From positions 1,611,299 to 1,675,298 of the forward strand of contig JAALGY010000010.1 in the NCBI GenBank assembly GCA_032358165.1: DNA of 64,000 bases, read 5' to 3'. Of this stretch, positions 35,975 through 47,900 are shown one piece after another. Position numbers and translations under genes: made by a program. The notes under the pieces were generated by a model that worked only from the letters and a program-made list of their open reading frames with translations, had not been told where the DNA came from and did not search any database. The stretch's first letter is position 1; every line of letters starts with the position of its first letter. The stretch comes from Diplosphaera chodatii (taxonomy: Eukaryota > Chlorophyta > Trebouxiophyceae > Prasiolales > Stichococcaceae).

Positions 35975-36194
35975 GTTGTAGCAGTACGTACGCTGAAGGC
36001 TACTCACAGGACAGCACCTCTGCAGCAGATAGATTTTGCCACCCTGCATGCAGCTGTAATGCTCAGCCGCACCTGCTGGTGGCGTCCGCAGCGGCGTGCA
36101 AGGGCTGGCGCGATGTGTGCAGGTAGCCTGGCTGCAGGCGCCATGTGGATGTGGCAATCAGGAGCCCAGCTGCTGCAGCCCTGGAGCGTGTCCT

Positions 36195-36528
36195 TCACTC
36201 CTTCTGCTCGCCGCTGAGGTGGCGCAGCACTTGGTCTGCGCCATCAGCAGGCACTCGCTTCAGAGTTGTTAAAACATGCAGTCCGGTTCGTGCCAGCGCC
36301 GACATGCAATCGGATCCAGGCGATGCTGGGATGCGGTGTTGGAAGCAAACCTGTGGCCTTGCGGTCATGATGGTCGATCATTTCGCGCAGCGCTGCCAGC
36401 TGCTCAGGTGTTGTGGGCTGCTCGTTCGATCTCAGAGTCCGCTGTATGTCCAGCGTCGTGTATGCTATCGCTGCGATGCCTGCCAGGAAGATTGCTGCGG
36501 CGCTCAGTGGTGACTTTGGGTTGAACAT
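36195..36528 (-). CDS. Small single-pass membrane protein, function unknown
   Basis: Two exons (36528-36351, 36235-36195) give 73 residues, stop TGA. It begins MFNPKSPLSAAAIFLAGIAA: a short hydrophilic start, then one ~20-residue hydrophobic helix ending near YTTLDIQR. A charged tail follows, with EQLAALREMIDHHDRKA and a final DQVLRHLSGEQKE. An in-frame ATG at 36549 would add seven residues. The size and single anchor suggest an organelle-membrane accessory protein, but I recognise no family. The splice (donor gtttgc, acceptor gcgcag) keeps the frame. Confidence 0.6.
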
Positions 36529-37271
36529 GCACACCCACTCCTGAAGCAACGAAGCGACACGCAGGTCCTGCTGGACAAGTCAAAGTACGTGGGTACTCGG
36601 TGAACAGCATGTGGGCTAGAACCGCATGGCTGGGCAGAGAATACATGCAAAGCCCTGCTTAACTTGCATCTTACATTGTAGTAGAGTCGTACACTTGGGC
36701 AGCGGAATGTGGGAATGTCTTGAATCTGATGTGCTTATTACCAGGATTGCGTATTGAGACACGATACCTCTCAATGCTTTGTATGCTGGCTGCATGCTGA
36801 TGCTCTTGAGCAAGGTTGGTTGCCAACCCATCAGATCACACGTTCATGCTTGAACACACTGCAGCGTTGAGGAGGTGCACTGGCCGGGGTCAAGGACTTG
36901 AGACACGCTGGCAACACATGTGACACTGGCAGCAGGTATACTCAGGTCAAGCCGTCAGTTGGTAGGTTTCTGCCAGTGCACTGCAAGCACCAGCCCTCTA
37001 TCTGCAGCAGTCCGTGCAAACCATAGCTGTGCAGAAGCGACGCGTCTTCGCAAAATGTTCATGGTGTCTGACAGCAATGAACGCGATTCTTTCCAGTGCG
37101 TTGGCGCCGCCCATTCACACACAGCGCCAGCCGCGGACGTGCGCATCTCATCTGCATCACCAGCGTGGCAGCACTGCCAGCACGCCTAGGCAGCAGGCAG
37201 CAGCAGCATCAATGCTGTGGCGTGGGTGGTGCAGCTGACTCAGGCCGCGCTGTGCCGCCAGCGGCGTCGGC
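36529..37271. promoter_or_regulatory. Divergent intergenic region
   Basis: About 740 bp between a minus-strand and a plus-strand gene, so promoters for both are expected. No recognisable element or coding sequence. Confidence 0.4.
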
Positions 37272-40200
37272 ATGCTGCAGCCACGGCAGGACAAGAAGAA
37301 GGATGACAACAAGCGGCCCACCGGGCTGCTGAGCTTCTGCGACGCACGGGCGGTGTGCTGGTGGCTGGTCATCCCGCTTTCAATCATCCTCGTGCTGGCG
37401 GTGAGGCCGTGGCCATCGCTGATCAGGCGGTCCTGGGCGGATGCCACTGCTGACATGCCCGGTCGCCCTGACAGCTATCGGCAGGCCCCTGCAACTTTGT
37501 GTCCAGTTGCTGCTTGTGCACAAGGTGCTGAGGTGCATAGCGCTGCAGCAGCAAGCAGATCTCCGGGGCGGGGATTCCGGGGTGGGAAATACAGAGCTGT
37601 GTGTGCACTGCAGGTGCGGTCGAGCACCTCGCGCTGGGGCCTGGGCACCTCGTCGGCGCGCGCCCTGCGCTTTGACCGTGCAGTCAAGGTGTTCAACAGG
37701 ACCGCCAACGAGCCGCCGGACACCGACCCCGCCTTCGACCCCGAGGCCGACGCCGCCCGCATCAGGGCGGAGACTGCCGCCAAGGCGCAGGTGCACCTGG
37801 CTGCTTGGGGGCACACCTGTCACGGGCGGTGCTGGCAGTCTGTGTGCATGTGAGCTTACAGTGTGCTGTTCCAACTTTTTTAGGGTTTAGGGATATCCAT
37901 CACCGCTTGCAGGCTCGCCTTGCGGAGGCGCAGGCCAAGGTGAAGAGGACCGAGGGGTCGAAGCGCAAAGCGGCGACGGCGGCGGGCAGGGACGGCGGCA
38001 AGCAGCAGCCGAGGGCGGCGCCCGGAGCGACGCCCGGCGCCGGCAGCAAGGGCCAGCAGCGCGCAGCCAAGAAGCCCGGCGGCGCAAAAGGCGGCTCGGC
38101 GCCAGCCCCAGCGAAGCCCAAGGGGCAGGCGCAGCAGCCCCGCAGGAAGGGCGGCGCCCCAGGCGCGGGCAGCAAGGCGGCCTCGGCCAAGCCTGGCGGC
38201 AGTGCGCCGAAGCACAATGCAGTGCACTCCAGGCCGCAAAAGGCGCAGGCGCAGAAGCCAGCGCCAAAGGCCGCTGCCCAGCCGCAGGCCAAGGCTTCAG
38301 GCAGCGGCAAGCAGCCCAGCTCGAAGAGCTCAGGCAGCGGCAGTGGGGGCCAGACACCAGCCAAAGGCAGCAGCGGCAGCAGCAGCAGCAGCAGCAGCAG
38401 CAACAAAAGCGTCAAGGGCAGTCCTGGCAAGGATGCGAAGGCTGTGAGCAGCGACGGCAGCGCCAGCTCTGGCGGCAGCAAGGCAGATGACAGTGGCGCC
38501 GGCGGCAGCGGCAAGTCCCCAGCGGACAGCACCAGCAGCAGCGGCGGTGCTGGCGAGCCGGCGGCGCAGCAGCAGCCGAGGAACGAGGTGGATGACGAGA
38601 CGCGCACCACCATGGCCATGATGTCCGTCAAGGTGGGGCTGCTGCAGGCACAGTAGTACTACCTTTATCATCAAAAACGTTGGTTCGTTGCGGGGGACCA
38701 TGTGTGCTGCTGCCCTGTGTTGCGTCATGTGCAAAAATGATGCACAGCAGGAGCGGTGAGTCTGCATCCTGCGCCCCGTGCAGGTGGAGCAAAAGGCGCG
38801 CCCAAAGCGCAAGCGCAAAACCGACGCCAAGTTCCTGGTGCTGCCGGCGCACAGGTGCCAGCTGCTGGACGACCCGCTGGCCAACGCGTGCATGTACGGC
38901 GGGCTGGACGGCGCCAAGCAGCCCGAGTGCCTGGGTGCGCGGCTGTGCGAACCGGCCTGCGCTTGTGTCCTTGCACACCCCGCATCGTGCCTGGCCTGCA
39001 CGACACCCGCTTGCTTTGTGCAGCTGGGGTTGCTTCTGTCACCCCGCAGAGGCTGCCGAGCCAGCATGCTGCAGGATCTGTTGCAAGCTCGCTGAAGAAC
39101 TTGATCATGTGTCAAGTGACCTGACCCTGGCTGCAGAGGCGACTCAGGGGCAGACCAGCAACAGCTACATGCCAGCGTTCACTCGCATTGCTCCCTACAT
39201 TGCGCAGTACGGCCCCCGCAAGTACTCGGTGCGTTGCCTCCTGCTTTGATATCTCAGCAGGTTCGCTTCCTGCATTTTCTGCTTTATGCTGCATCCTGCT
39301 GATGCGCTAGCAGCAATCGATGTGCCTGGTCTTTCCTTGGCAGGTTGGCCCGGTTTGGGACGGCAGCTCAGAGGAGGCCAAGAGCGACTGGCAGTCCAGG
39401 GTGGACAACGCCGATGTGCTCATCATGGGTGAGCACGCCCTGAGTGCCTGACCCTCCTGCAGAATCAGATACCTGCTGTGAGGTCACTGAATTGTGACGA
39501 ACACTGCTGCGTCCTCTGCTGACGCTGAGAGTGCGCGCTGCAGATGAGCTGGCGATGACATACTTGGGCGACAAGGTTGCCGGCAAAAAGGTCATCGCCC
39601 TGCAGCACAACGAGGCTGCCAGCATGCGCAGCTGCGACTCCGGCACGTGAGTGCACATCCAACGGACGGCCTGCACCCAGCTGACAGCAGACTCAGCTGG
39701 CCTGAATCTGTGCGCTTGGTACCGCTTTTCCATGGTCCAGGCATCGCAATCAAATGGAAACCCCTGACTGTGGTTTGAGCGGGCTCTGCTGCCCGCAGCT
39801 GCGCTTCCAGCCTCCTGAAGGAGGACCGCCTGCTGGGCTACCTGCAGCACACGTCGCTGGTGCCGCTCAGCCGCAACAATGCGCCCAGGTGCCCGCGGCT
39901 TCAGCCAGACCCGCTTTCTGCACCTGATCCACACATCCCGCCCCGCCGCATGCTGCCCTGGCATCCACACCACCCGGCAGTCATGCGCTGTGCTGCTACA
40001 GGGTGCATGACGTGGTGCACTTCGACCTGCTGGACCACATGCACAAGCGGGGCAAGGCGGCGGACGAGCACAGCGCCGAGCCGCGGTCGCAGGACGTGCC
40101 CTTCTCGGCCGCCATGCTGGCCAAGGTCCACACCATCATACCCATGGTCTGGAGGTGGGCTCTGGCGGGGTCCGGCTCAGCATGCGGCCATGAATAGCTG

Positions 40201-41685
40201 CACCAGACTGTAGATATACTTGCACAGCATGCGCCTGGCTTGGTGCGGACGAGTAAGGATGGGCCGAATGCTGGGGGCTGTGTCTGCAGGTGGCGGTTCC
40301 CGATCACGTGCCAGGGGCGGCCGGAGTTCACGGAGTGGATGATGAAGGTGCTGCAGGGGGGCGTGGGCGACTTCCCGCCCACCCTGCGCCCCCTGCACGA
40401 GCGGGGCGTCGACCTGACGTTCATTGGGTGCGCTGGCCATGTTTGCAGTTTCGTCCAGGCATCATGCACCGCTCAAGTTCACCACATGTCAGGTCTATGC
40501 AGGCTGGCATCCCTTCTCAGAGAGCAGGGCATTTCGTGCATAGTGGCTTCCACCTTAGGTCACTCGCAGCACTGATAGCAGCGCTGCTCCTGCACGTCTG
40601 TTGCACAGGCGCCTGGAGCCCGAAAAGCCAGGGCAGAAGGGGGACGAGGGGGCGGATGAGCTCTTCAAGCTCCACCGGCAGCAGCTCTTTGGTGAGCTGG
40701 GAGTGCATGCGCCTGATGGCTCACCGGTCTGTGCTGGCTCTGGAGGCGATGTGACGAGCTCCTTGTGCCCCAGACTTTTCCCTCAGCTGGAGTAGCCCTG
40801 AGCGCAGCTGTCAGGGGTGCCGTTTTATGCTCTGCAGACAGCGTGCGGAAGCTGCAGAAGGACGCTCCGGAGATCAGGACGGCGCTCTCAGAGCCGCTGG
40901 AGTACGAGGCGTTTGCGCAGGGCCTGCGCGACACGAAGATCTTCGTCAGCCCCCTCGGGTGCGGTGCCGACGCAGCTGCCGCTCCAGCCGCCGCTCCAGC
41001 CGCCAGAACACACATCACCGCTGAAAGCACTGCTCAGCCCCACTGCCGATGCAGCGGTTCTGGCCCGCAGCCATGTGTCACGTCTGAGGGTTAGTCTGCA
41101 GCTGCGCGTCCTTCATGTGCCGTGCAGGGTGTTTGCCTGACATTTGCCGCTCCTCTTGCAATGCAGGAAGGGGGAGTCCAGCGGGAAGGACTACGAGGCG
41201 ATCATCAGCCGCGCGCTGCTGCTGAAGCCCATGGCGTCCAGCCTGACGTCCTACCCCGACATCTACGAGGTCGGCGTGACCTGCGTCGAGGTGCGGCCCC
41301 TGGGTCCTTTCAGCTCGCTCACAGCAGCCGCAACCATTGCTGCTGATGCTGCTGTCTAGTGCGTCCAATGTCAGCCAGATGTGAGATTACGAGCGCCCAC
41401 CACATGCAAACCCGCAGCAGGAGAACGTCAAACCTGTATGCGTCAGGCAGTGGTACATGTTCATCATGCTGATGCGTCATGAAGGTCAAGCCAGACTACT
41501 CGGATCTGGAGTCGGTGGTCAAGGGCCTGCTGGGCGACCCCGACCGGATGCAGCGCATCGCCGACACCGCCTTCCAGCGGCTGCTGTCACACGCATCCGA
41601 GCGTCCGGTGGCGCAGGATATCGCAGAGGTCCTGATGGACATAGTCGAACGGGACGACCCCTCGGCCGTAGTGTACCTTGACTGA
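37272..41685 (+). CDS. Putative type II membrane glycosyltransferase-like protein
   Basis: Fourteen exons, 788 residues: 37272-37400, 37614-37790, 37913-38632, 38784-38934, 39137-39228, 39344-39428, 39544-39646, 39799-39888, 40002-40154, 40290-40427, 40609-40691, 40838-40958, 41167-41290, 41485-41685. A short cytosolic Lys-rich start precedes one membrane helix (CWWLVIPLSIILVLA), typical of Golgi type II enzymes. Exon 3 codes a ~240-residue Ala/Lys/Gly/Ser/Pro-rich stem with a poly-Ser run. The lumenal domain ends with DTKIFVSPLGKGESSGKDYE and AIISRALLLKPMAS, which resembles the nucleotide-sugar-binding C-terminal motif of exostosin-like and related glycosyltransferases (SPxGxGE..xDYEAI...LLLKP). 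The donor sugar and acceptor cannot be read. A cell-wall or glycoprotein role is inference. Confidence 0.68.
38377..38402 (+). repeat. (AGC)n microsatellite coding poly-Ser
   Basis: About eight consecutive AGC codons in the low-complexity stem of the glycosyltransferase-like protein. Likely length-polymorphic. Confidence 0.85.
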
Positions 41686-42139
41686 TGGATGGCGCAATGT
41701 AGCTACACCAGCGGCACCACATTTGATAAATGGTTTGTCCTGTTCTGGATCTGACAGCCGTGATGGCTGCACAGCTCGGACAACGCTGTTGGTATCTGCA
41801 AATCTGATGTCGTCGGACTGCACCTTGCAAAGTCGACATGGCTGCTGCACACACCATCTCATCTAACTCAGCAAACCATGTGCACGATCCATCGAAACAT
41901 TTGCTGACTTTAGGTTTCACCGCTGCGGAGTGACAGACGCTGATCAGCTTGAGACGTTGTGCGCTTGAAGCCCGCAGCTGTCTCAAGCAACGCTGCTATC
42001 GCATCTGCTGCTGCTGCACCTCAATCTCTGCGTTGCACTTCAACTTTCTGCAGAGCCAGCGACGTTGTTGCTGCTTTTGCCTGCTGAGCAGCAGCATCAC
42101 CATACAGGCTTTGCTCGGCAGGGTCTCGCCTGCAGCGGC
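41686..42139. other. Intergenic region upstream of rhodanese gene
   Basis: About 450 bp between two plus-strand genes. It holds the 3' UTR of the first and the promoter or 5' UTR of the next. No coding evidence. Confidence 0.5.
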
Positions 42140-43497
42140 ATGCTGGGCAGCTCAGCAGCCGCGCGCTGCTGCCCAGCAGCGGCTCGGCCCCCCACGGCCA
42201 GGCGCGCATGCTTCGTGCAGAGACGACAGCCAGCTCGAGCAGCGCACAGCCGTTTGCACCGCCTGCACCCAGTGCATGCTGGACCCCATGACGGTGAAAG
42301 CGCCGACGCCGGCGCGGCGCCGCAGGTATCCCAGGAGAACTTCATCGACTACCGCACCGCGCTGCAGGAGGTGGGCAGAGTGCTCGCCTCCGGAAGCGAC
42401 GCTGCAATCATAGGCAGCGCTGGTGCTGCACTGGGCGGTGTGCAGCCCAATGTGCCGCTGGTCAGCGCTGCATGCTGCGATGTCTGCCGCCACAGGCGCG
42501 CAGCAAGGGCGAGGACTTTGTGTTCGAGTGGGACGAGGCAGAAGAGGAGGACGCCAGCAACCAGACCCTGAACCTGTTCAAGGAGCGCATGGCCGCCCAG
42601 GCTGCCGAGGCGGCTGCATCTGGTGAGCGGCTGCGGGGAGAGTTTGCGCTGCATGTCCGAGTGATGGTGGCGCTTTCTTCTGCTGGGCTTCACAGTCGTG
42701 CTGCTTACGCAGGCGTGTCGGCGACCGCACCTGATGACATGCCGCTGACGGCGCAGACGGCGGACGTGCTCAGCGCATACAGCGCGGAGCAAGGTGATGA
42801 CGCGCAATCTGATGAGTCAGGGATGCCAGTTCATGCTGCGGCCTGGACTCCAAGATAGGATGTGCTGATAAACTGCAGGGTTCAAGGAGATCACCGTGCA
42901 GAAGCTGTCGGAGCTGCGTGGCGCAGATGAGTCTGGCATTGCGCTGCTGGACGTGCGTACGCCAGACGAGTATGGTGAGCAGCTACTGACCTGCTGTTCT
43001 GCGATCATATTGTGCCACAACATCGTCATCGTTGAGCACATTCTGTGGGGTCTGCACTCGATATGTGCGCTGATCTTGCTGCGCTTGCTGCAGCCAACGG
43101 ACATGCGGCTGGCGCCGTCAACGTGCCATTGGATCAGCTCACGGCAGCCGTGAAGGGCGGGCAGCTGCCGCCCGCACATGAGCAGATCGCGCTGATCTGC
43201 CAGTCCGGCAGGTGTGACGCCAGTCCTCAGCTGCGGCTGCTGGCGTGCGTGTGCTCGGGACGCTGCTGACTGCAGGCTTTGGGTGCTGCAGGCGGTCAGC
43301 GCAGGCGGCTGTCAAGCTGGCGAAGGTGCACGGCTACTCTGACGTCATCAATGTGCAAGGAGGTATGCCAGCGTTCAAAAGTCGCCTGCGCCGCTACGCT
43401 AGTCATTTGTGTGTTGTTCCCATCTTGAATAGGTTTGGCTGTGGCGTGCGCAGGCACCTCAGCCTGGATGTCAGCAGGGCTGCCGACGGAGTCATAG
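42140..43497 (+). CDS. Rhodanese-domain sulfurtransferase, probably chloroplast
   Basis: Six exons, 228 residues: 42140-42370, 42496-42622, 42879-42974, 43094-43211, 43292-43362, 43454-43497 (stop TAG). The N-terminus (MLGSSAAARCCPAAARPPTA) is Ala/Arg/Ser-rich and looks like a transit peptide. An acidic linker (FEWDEAEEEDASNQTL) precedes one rhodanese domain: ALLDVRTPDEYANGHAAGAV, VPLDQL, the catalytic cysteine loop ICQSGRRSAQAAVKL, then VINVQGGTSAWMSAGLP. The active-site Cys is present, so it may be catalytic; plant relatives include redox- and calcium-sensing thylakoid proteins. No membrane helix is visible. The start ATG was chosen because the frame is open and the peptide suits targeting; an in-frame ATG lies further upstream. 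Confidence 0.88.
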
Positions 43498-44944
43498 CCA
43501 GCGCGGACAGATGTGTCCCTGGACAACCCGCGGCGCACACGGCCTCATGTCGTTCGGGCATGTAGTTCCAATGGTTCACCGCTGGCCTGCCTTGGGTGTG
43601 TGAGGACGGCTGCCATCGGGAAGAACGGGCAACGTGCAGCAGACACCCTGCCAGCGCCAGCGCAATCCTTCTGCGGCAGCAGCACCGCTGGCTAGGTTGG
43701 GATCGGCTGCACACGGTCAGGTGGCACAGCTTCAGCGGCCAACAACACCGCGGCAGAGCCTGGTCAGCATCCCGCACACTGCGTGCGGGCTGCTCCACTT
43801 TCCGTGACCGTATGAGACAGACAAACAGCCTCTGTTCGACCTATGCTTGCTCCCTCGAGGTGCAGAGGTGACTGATGGGCGATGCCGTAAGGGCTGCAAG
43901 CGTGGCATGTCGTGACTTTCCCCCTGCCTCGTCAGATCAGCGTGTAACCCAGATCTCTGACCTGCCACATGACCACCTGGACCCATTCTGCAGTGCCGAG
44001 CATCAAGCACCCAGCAGTAGAAGCTCAGACGCACTGGCGACTACCGTGAGCTCTGTAAAGCCCGCATCTGCGCGCTGCACATGATAACGCTGGTAGGTTC
44101 TGGCCACCACATACAACAATCCTCCTGAAAGCGCGTCCCCTCTGACTTGTGCCAGGGGATCACGACGCCGTTTCGGCCAGGCTGGCAACGCAGTGCAAAG
44201 TTCACGAGCAGTGAGCCGCATGATTGTCCGGAGTATACTGCGATGGTGTTGCGGTGGCAGGTTTGTGTTACTTGGCCGTGCTGCCCTTGCGATAGAGACC
44301 TAGGGGCTGGCCTTGTTGGGCGTGTGTGCGGCGTGAGCAACGTCCTTATGCAGTCGTGAGTGAGCTTCTCACCACAGTCTGACGCGGCCAGTGGTCCCAT
44401 CTTGGTGTTGCAGCCGCAGCGTGCGTGGACTGGCCATTTATTTGGATGGTCGGAGGTATGGGCTGGCTAGGTACACTCTTCACGATCGCGCACTGCACCG
44501 TCACCAAGCGAACTGTACCATGCCGCAATGCTGAGACTCTACTGTGCCACACGTGACGTGTTATTAGCCTTGGGATGGTCGTTACCACGCCCTGCTCCTG
44601 AGTCAGCCCTGTGAAGCCGAGCTCGGTGCAGCGCGGGGATGATCCTGCTTCCTGCACACCGTTTATTTCAGCGGTTCAACACCTTCCGTTCGATTGCATG
44701 CACGGTTTTGTGGGAGACCTTGGCCTAGGTCCAGTGCTAGCGTGCCGTGTCGTGACTTGAGGCTTTCTGGCCCACGTGCGTCTGGCATCTCAGACGCAAG
44801 ATGGGTCCTATGACATGATGCAGTTGCCAGCGGGTCTCGATCTGATCGACGCTGCGGCTCGCAGTGACGCCGCCAGCTTGAAGCGGCTGCGTTGCCGTGA
44901 AACTAGAGGCTGCCGGCAGCAGCGACGGCCTGGGCGGGTGACTA
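43498..44944. other. Intergenic region, rhodanese to ABC transporter
   Basis: About 1.45 kb. Several short ORFs on both strands lack family resemblance or consistent splice signals. It should contain the ABC transporter promoter. Nothing more can be supported. Confidence 0.5.
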
Positions 44945-47900
44945 ATGGTGGCGGAGGCCACGGTGCAAGCCATTACTGACGCTGACAAGGCAGCAGTTGC
45001 AGCAGCTGGGCCAGAGGCGCAAGGATGCTGCTCCCTGCGGCGTCTGAAAGCGGCGGTCGCGAAGCCGAGGGCGGCGCCGCAGCCAGATGTCGAAGCCCCC
45101 AAGGCCGAGGCCGTCACTCCAATCCCCTACGTCAGACTATACAGGCGAGTGTAGCATGTACATGCGCCACGGCGGACTGTCAGAGCAGCGGAGCAGACCA
45201 ACTGCTTGAAAAATGCGCGAGGCGCGCTGTGCGGTGTGGCAAGAGTGGGCATGCACGCAGGAATGACACCAGCAGTGCATCACTGAGCTCCCGCTGCTCG
45301 ACTGTGACGCGACATCAGCTGCCGTGCTGCAGCGGCCTGAGCGGGGCGGACAGACTGCTGGTGGTGCTGGGGGTGGTGGGTGCGGCGGGCGCAGGCGCGC
45401 TGCTTTGCGGCGCTTCCATTCGTGCCTGTCCTTCATGCACTCCTGCGTGTTGTACAACATGTCGGCGTGCACATGCCATGACCATCGCTTCCAGCCGTGC
45501 ATGGTGCTGCTGCTGAGCGCTCCTGGCGCGGTGTGCAGGGGCCACCATACCCGGCTTCTCCGTGCTATTTGGTGAGCAGCGACGCGCCGCTGTGCCATCT
45601 GGTGTTGTCATGCACGTCGGCTGACACAGCTCATGTCATGCCGCGAGCGCGCTCCGACTACTGGACGGCCGGCTGCGCGCAGGGAATGTGATCAACTCGT
45701 TCAACCCCGGCAGCGGCAGCGCCGGCGCGGACGTCGCGCGGGCGGTCAGCGACGTGTGCCTCAACCTGGTGTGGCTGGGCCTCGCCTGCATGGTGGCCTC
45801 CTACCTGGAGGTTGCCGCCTGGATGACAATAGGTGCGCACGTCCGCTTGCCCAGCACCGGCGGCAGGCATAGCAGCATAGCAGCGCCTCTGAACCCACAG
45901 CAAGCATGATGCAAAATGGGCTGTAATATCGGGGAGCTGCTGTGCCTGTCATTCAGGCACGCGCGTCTCCAATCGCCTGCGGCAGCGGTACCTGCGCGCA
46001 GCCCTCCTGCAGGAGGTTTGCTTGCATGTGCTGCCATGCTCGACAAAACCCCTGGCTTTGTATCCGCCTCCAACCCTGCCATAGTCGGCTGCCTGCGGCC
46101 AGCCCTGGGCCCCTTCCGCGCAGGTGGCCTTCTATGATACGGAGGCGACGGCCGGCGTGCTGTTGCAGGGCCTGAATGAGGACACCAACGCCGTGCTGGA
46201 CGCCACTGGCGAGAAGGTCGGTGGCATAGCAGGCAGTGCCTAAGACGGATCTATAGTAGATATGTTGGCCTGTGCGCCTCAGCCATGTGTAGGTTCACCG
46301 CCGAATCCCTCCGGTGCAGGTCGGTCAGTTCTTACACAACATGGCCACCTTTGTCGGCGGCTTTGCAATAGGTGATCAGCTTTTGCATGTGCGCAATTCG
46401 ATGCTGCTGCTGTTGTGTTATGGTGTCATATGGCAAGCTCGGCAGCTCTTCTTGCTGTGCCATGAGGGTGGTTCGTTCACCTTTCAATCAATGCAAGTGC
46501 CTACTGCGCAGCTTTCTGGAAGGGCTGGAAGCTCACGCTAGTGATGACATCTATCCTGCCGCTGATGGCGGCGTCTGGCATGGCTTTTGGCACACTGATG
46601 GGGCGCCTGTCCACGAAGAGCTCGAACGCCTATGGGCATGCGAACAGCATCGTGCAGCAGGTCTGCTGGTGACAGCAGCGCCTGCAGTCTGACTGTCGAC
46701 TTCGTCTCACAATGGTCGTACTGCCGTCAAATGCGCCCTGCTGATCAGGACATGCTCGAGGGTGCAGGCGCTCAGCAACATCCGTACCATCATGGCCTTC
46801 AATGGCCAAGAGGTGACAAAGGAGAAGTACCGAGCAGCGCTAGCAGCGCCGCAAGACTTTGCCATCCGGCAGGGCTTTCTGTCTGGCCTCACCACCGGGA
46901 CAATCTATGGTGAGGTGTTCCTAATGAATCGACAGCCGTGATGCCCACTTCTCAGATTGGGCAGCGGCAAACTGGTGGCTGGTGGCCAAGGCAGCTCTGC
47001 TGTGCGGTATTCCACCACCTGTTGACAGAGCCACCCTGCACGCAGGTGTCATGTACATGACCTATGCAATCAGCTCTGGGTACGCAATAAGTATACACGT
47101 CCTGCTGATCTGATGTTTTCCAGCTGGGGCTGTGTGTGCACGACCCCTGCAGTTTGTGCACCCTCATGTATAAATCGTGTCTGAGGAGCCCACTCTCTCA
47201 TGTCTGCAGTATGGCGCCACGCGCATCGTTGCCGGCGAGATGTCAGGTCAGAAGGGCGACAGCCTGGTGTGCTGAACCTGCCACCGGTGCTGTTGCTGGC
47301 TGGCTGAGCGGCAATGCCGACTGTGCGCAGGCGGTGATGTGGTCACTGTGCTGTACTCTGTGCTTCTGGGTGGCCTGCGGCTTGGCCAAGCGGCGCCCTT
47401 GCTGCAGGTATCGTCGGAATGTCTCAGCCCGCTGGTCACCAACGAAGGTTCTGCATACTCTCCCAGCCAGCTGCACAGCTGCTGACATGTGCTTTTATTC
47501 CTGCAGCACTTCATCACTGGGAAGGCGGCTGGTGCAAGGGTGTGGAAGGTGAGCAGCTGCTGGATAGGCGTGCTTGTGAGCCAGCTTACATGCACGTCTG
47601 TCTAGACACCCTTCAGAAACCCTCAGCCGCGACCTTGAATGAACATGCAGATGCACGCTTGCCAGGTTCGTGTGCACTCCTGATGCCCACAGGTCATTGA
47701 CCGCAAGCCCAAGATTGCTGATGCGGGCAGCGCCGAGCCGCTGCCGCAGCTGCGCGGTGCTATTGAGCTGCGTGGCGTGCACTTCCGCTACCCAGCCCGG
47801 CCGGATGTGCAGGTCTTCAGCGGCTTGCACCTGTCCATTGCAGCGGGCCAGACCGTGGCGCTGGTCGGCGAGTCTGGCAGCGGTAAACAAACCTGATCTG

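Noticed and set aside
44041..44400. 119-codon minus-strand frame between rhodanese and ABC genes
   Set aside because: Cys/Trp-rich, no recognisable motif, no splice partners; most likely chance.
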